DNA from: a bacterium
GTDB lineage: Bacteria > Fidelibacterota > Marinisomatia > Marinisomatales > JAHJCW01
Length of the DNA stretch: 8,481 nt
Direction: 5' to 3'
Assembly (NCBI GenBank): GCA_018812885.1
Contig: JAHJCW010000329.1
Coordinates: forward strand, 1 to 8,481
Shown here: piece by piece, positions 6,735-8,481 of the stretch
Position numbering within the stretch: the first letter of the stretch is position 1
Layout: every line of letters begins with the position of its first letter
Made by a program: the position numbers and the translations under genes
Notes under the pieces: model-generated
Seen by the model: the letters and a program-made list of their open reading frames with translations, nothing else
Told to the model about the DNA's origin: nothing
The model's database searches: none

Positions 6735-7625
6735 ATGGCTAAAAAACCACAAAAAATAAGTCCAAAAAATTTATCTGAGAGCACTGCCGGTAAAAATCTT
6801 GATCTGAAACCTAGCAAAGATCGCGTGGCGGTTTACGTTAAGAAAACGACTATCGAATATGAACTTGAACTACATAAACTGCAAATTGAGCTTTTAAAAC
6901 TGCAAAACCATGTTAAAGATAATGGATTGCGAATTGTAATGCTTTTTGAAGGACGCGATGCTGCCGGGAAAGGCGGTACAATTAAGCGGATCATTGAGCA
7001 TATGAATCCGCGCGGCGCGCGCATGGTGGCGCTTGAAAAACCAAGTGACCGTGAAACTACACAATGGTATTTCCAAAGATATTCTGAACATCTTCCGGCG
7101 GAAGGTGAAATTGTCTTTTTTGACCGCAGCTGGTATAACCGCGCGATGGTTGAGCCGGTAATGGGTTTTTGCACCGATGAACAGAATAAGCGATTTTTAA
7201 AGTATGCTCCGCTTTTTGAAAGAATGATGGTGAAAGAAGGAATAACACTATTTAAATTTTATTTTTCGGTTTCTAAGGACATTCAGAAACAGCGCTTTGA
7301 TGACCGCGATGATGACCCGCTTAAACAATTTAAATTATCTCCAGTGGATGCATCTGCTCAAGAACTTTGGGACCAATAAACTATCCGCAAATTCCAAATG
7401 CTTACGGAAACTAACCGAACAATTGCACCATGGACAATTATCCGTTCCGACCATAAAAAATCTGCGCGGATCGCCTGTATGCGCTATATCCTTCAAAATT
7501 TAGAATATAAAGGAAAAATCGCTAATAAAGAATTGATCCCTGATCCAAAAATCGTTATCTCCGGAATTGATGAGATACGAATGATGGAAGAAAATCTGCT
7601 AAAACCGGGTAATATGCCAGGGTAG
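6735..7625 (+). pseudogene. ppk2: Polyphosphate kinase 2, second copy, interrupted by an in-frame TAA at codon 215
   Basis: A full-length class I PPK2 reading frame (297 codons including the final TAG) split by one TAA at 7377-7379. The first 214 codons contain GRDAAGKGGTIKR (73-85), FFDRSWYNRAMVEP (128-141) and the lid QRFDDRDDDPLKQFKLSPVD (186-205). After the TAA the same frame continues without shift for 81 sense codons with TIRKFQML, then PWTIIRSDHKKSARIACMRYIL and a normal end. Aligned with the upstream copy (LWDEFTNKKYQML), the TAA sits exactly at the Phe codon; relatives usually have Tyr there, so one base change from TAT or TAC suffices. The start has a strong GGAG (6722-6725) 9 nt before ATG. 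The N-terminus is about 13 residues longer than copy 1 and is Lys/Ser-rich. Internal restart at ATG 7398 is unlikely, as no ribosome site precedes it. Readthrough or a base error are alternatives to a true pseudogene. Codon use is locally GC-richer than in copy 1, e.g. 7005-7035. Confidence 0.88.
7587..7618 (+). repeat. Direct repeat, copy 1 (PPK2 C-terminal tail), pairs with 8176-8207
   Basis: This 32-nt segment encodes the end of the second PPK2 (EENLLKPGNMP). It recurs at 8176-8207 with 28 of 32 identical positions, including 14 identical bases at the left end (GAAGAAAATCTGCT). The two copies lie on either side of the lipocalin gene, with 557 nt between them. Confidence 0.8.
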
Positions 7626-7646
7626 AATTTTATTATAGGAAAATAA

Positions 7647-8168
7647 ATGAAAATCATAACATTATTGATAATCCCATTATTAATTATTAGTTGTATGGAT
7701 AAACCTAAACCTGCTGAACCTATTACAGGTTTTGAATTGGATAAATATCTCGGAAAATGGTACGAAATCGCGCGACTTGATCATCGTTTTGAACGCGGAT
7801 TACAAAATGTATCAGCTGACTACACGTTGAAAGATGATGGCAATGTAAAAGTTGTGAATAGCGGATTTTCTACAAAGAAGAATAAATGGAAAAGTGCAAC
7901 CGGAAAAGCAAAATTCGCAAAAGATAGTAGCACAGGTTTTTTGAAAGTTTCATTCTTTGGACCATTTTACGGATCATACATTATATTTGAATTGGATAAA
8001 GAGAACTATCAATATGCTTTTATAGCTGGAGATAACACTTCTTATCTGTGGTTCCTATCAAGAACACCAACAGTTAGTGATGAACTGATGGATAGATTTA
8101 TTAAACATGCTGGAGAACTTGGTTTCAATACAGATAATTTGATATTTGTTAAGCAAAATAAAAATTAA
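7647..8168 (+). CDS. blc: Blc-type bacterial lipocalin, outer-membrane lipoprotein
   Basis: Bacterial lipocalin of 173 residues. Residues 1-15 form a short lipoprotein signal peptide (Lys2, then a hydrophobic run) ending in the lipobox LIISC, with Cys16 as the lipidation site. Met17 and Asp18 follow; Asp is at +3 rather than +2, so inner-membrane retention is not clearly signalled and the outer membrane is likely. The lipocalin signature GKWYEIARLDHRFERGL spans 36-52, YGSYIIFEL (108-116) and YLWFLSRTP (133-141) match the later strands, and a C-terminal helix (about 143-158) precedes the last strand. Blc proteins bind lysophospholipids or fatty acids in an eight-stranded barrel and are thought to help in membrane stress or lipid repair. 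An AGGA (7637-7640) lies 6 nt before the ATG. It begins 21 nt after the PPK2 tail, which suggests co-transcription; the functional link to PPK2 is unclear. A PPK2-tail relic follows directly after its stop. Confidence 0.93.
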   Translation: MKIITLLIIPLLIISCMDKPKPAEPITGFELDKYLGKWYEIARLDHRFERGLQNVSADYTLKDDGNVKVVNSGFSTKKNKWKSATGKAKFAKDSSTGFLKVSFFGPFYGSYIIFELDKENYQYAFIAGDNTSYLWFLSRTPTVSDELMDRFIKHAGELGFNTDNLIFVKQNKN

Positions 8169-8172
8169 GCTA

Positions 8173-8229
8173 ATAGAAGAAAATCTGCTTAACCCGGGTT
8201 CTATGCCGCGGCAATATTTATTAATTTGA
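8173..8229 (+). pseudogene. Relic of a PPK2 C-terminal tail downstream of the lipocalin gene
   Basis: One frame from 8173 reads IEENLLNPGSMPRQYLLI then TGA. It parallels the end of the second PPK2, MEENLLKPGNMPG then TAG. At DNA level 8176-8207 matches 7587-7618 at 28 of 32 bases, and the differences are partly conservative at protein level (Lys/Asn, Asn/Ser). The frame is open back into the end of the lipocalin gene, where it reads KIKL before IEEN, but no PPK2 homology is visible there, so only the last 10-15 codons survive. There is no start codon of its own and it should not be expressed as a protein. It is best seen as the remnant of a third PPK2 or of a duplicated PPK2 end left when the lipocalin gene arrived. 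Its stop lies 16 nt before the next ATG. Confidence 0.65.
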
Positions 8230-8245
8230 GGCAAAAGGAGTTATG

Positions 8246-8481
8246 ATGAATATCTCATTTCAACAAAACATATCCGAAGAATTATGGAATACAATTTCTA
8301 AGAATTATGAAGTAGAAGATTATTCAGGCGCAATCCAAGATGCTATATATATTCTATTAGAAACTATTAGAGAACGAACAGGGCTAGAACTTGATGGCAG
8401 CGCATTGATAGGAAAAGCATTCGGTGGTACAAATCCATTATTAAAAATTAATGCTTTTAGAACCGAATCTCAAAAAAATGA
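8246..8481 (+). CDS. TIGR02391/Hypoth_Ymh-like family protein, N-terminal part (cut by window edge)
   Basis: The frame is open from two adjacent ATGs (8243 and 8246) to the window end. AGGAG at 8236-8240 lies 2 nt from the first and 5 nt from the second, so 8246 is the preferred start. Seventy-eight residues are visible. The pattern ELW at 12-14, then an acidic helix with EDYSGAIQDAIYILLETIRERTGLELDGSALIGKAF split here as YSGAIQDAI (26-34), TGLELDGSALIGKAFGG (45-61), and NPLLKIN (63-69) followed by TESQKN (73-78), resembles the conserved core of TIGR02391 (Hypoth_Ymh): a helix around an alternating EA(V/I).A(I/F) pattern, then SGLDLDG..L...AF....PLL.LN. The family has no established function; members are small and are often met near restriction or other defence genes, which is general knowledge and not something shown here. 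The rest of the gene and its neighbours lie outside the window. There is no signal peptide or membrane segment in the visible part. Confidence 0.7.
   Translation, partial: MNISFQQNISEELWNTISKNYEVEDYSGAIQDAIYILLETIRERTGLELDGSALIGKAFGGTNPLLKINAFRTESQKN

Noticed and set aside
7377..7379. Recoding of the stop as selenocysteine, pyrrolysine or by a changed genetic code
   Set aside because: The codon is TAA, not TGA or TAG, and TAA serves as the genuine end of comF, the ATP-grasp gene, sad and the lipocalin gene. No stem-loop typical of recoding was seen after it.
7297..7503. Overlapping open frame around the end of the second PPK2 that might suggest a frameshift
   Set aside because: PPK2 homology continues after the TAA in the original frame without any shift; the overlapping frame encodes no recognisable PPK2 motifs, so it is a shadow frame.
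8173..8229. Small independent peptide gene between the lipocalin and the last gene
   Set aside because: There is no start codon or ribosome site of its own before the segment, and its sequence is explained by similarity to the PPK2 tail.

Overview
The window is AT-rich, with short intergenic gaps and standard TAA/TAG/TGA stops. The large double-receiver/ATP-grasp protein, the poor Shine-Dalgarno sequences at several genes and the CGAA-type intergenic repeat suggest a member of the Bacteroidota/Ignavibacteriota/Chlorobi (FCB) group. This placement is inferred from gene style; there is no marker gene in the window to prove it.

Layout. On the minus strand a ComF-family phosphoribosyltransferase gene (412-1092) is followed after 15 nt by the first third of phosphoglycerate kinase (396 down to the window edge), which starts at TTG. 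A 120-nt divergent gap separates this pair from plus-strand genes that fill the rest. First comes a 993-residue protein with two receiver domains, a PPDK/PEP-synthase-type ATP-grasp region and a conserved C-terminal region of unknown role (1213-4194). It is followed after 30 nt by a Sad/YneI-type succinate-semialdehyde dehydrogenase (4225-5595). A 249-nt gap then holds an imperfect inverted repeat built of ACGAA/TTCGT units, many spaced by exactly 9 nt.

The second plus-strand group begins with two tandem single-domain class I polyphosphate kinase 2 genes. The first is intact (5845-6717). The second (6735-7625) is full length in homology but interrupted by one in-frame TAA at codon 215, where relatives have Tyr or Phe, so it is a recent nonsense pseudogene, a readthrough gene or a base error. 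Next is a Blc-type lipocalin lipoprotein (7647-8168). Immediately after its stop lies a short relic of a PPK2 C-terminus (8173-8229), so the lipocalin gene is bracketed by two direct copies of the PPK2 tail. The window ends inside a gene whose product resembles the TIGR02391/Hypoth_Ymh family.

Working together: pgk, the PPDK-like protein and the PPK2 pair all concern phosphoryl transfer and nucleotide energy balance, but only the PPK2-PPK2-lipocalin stretch shows the tight spacing of a transcription unit. The most noteworthy points are the broken second PPK2, the PPK2-tail relic behind the lipocalin, the 9-nt-phased inverted repeat, and the double-receiver ATP-grasp protein that lacks the phosphohistidine and PEP-binding domains of true PPDK.
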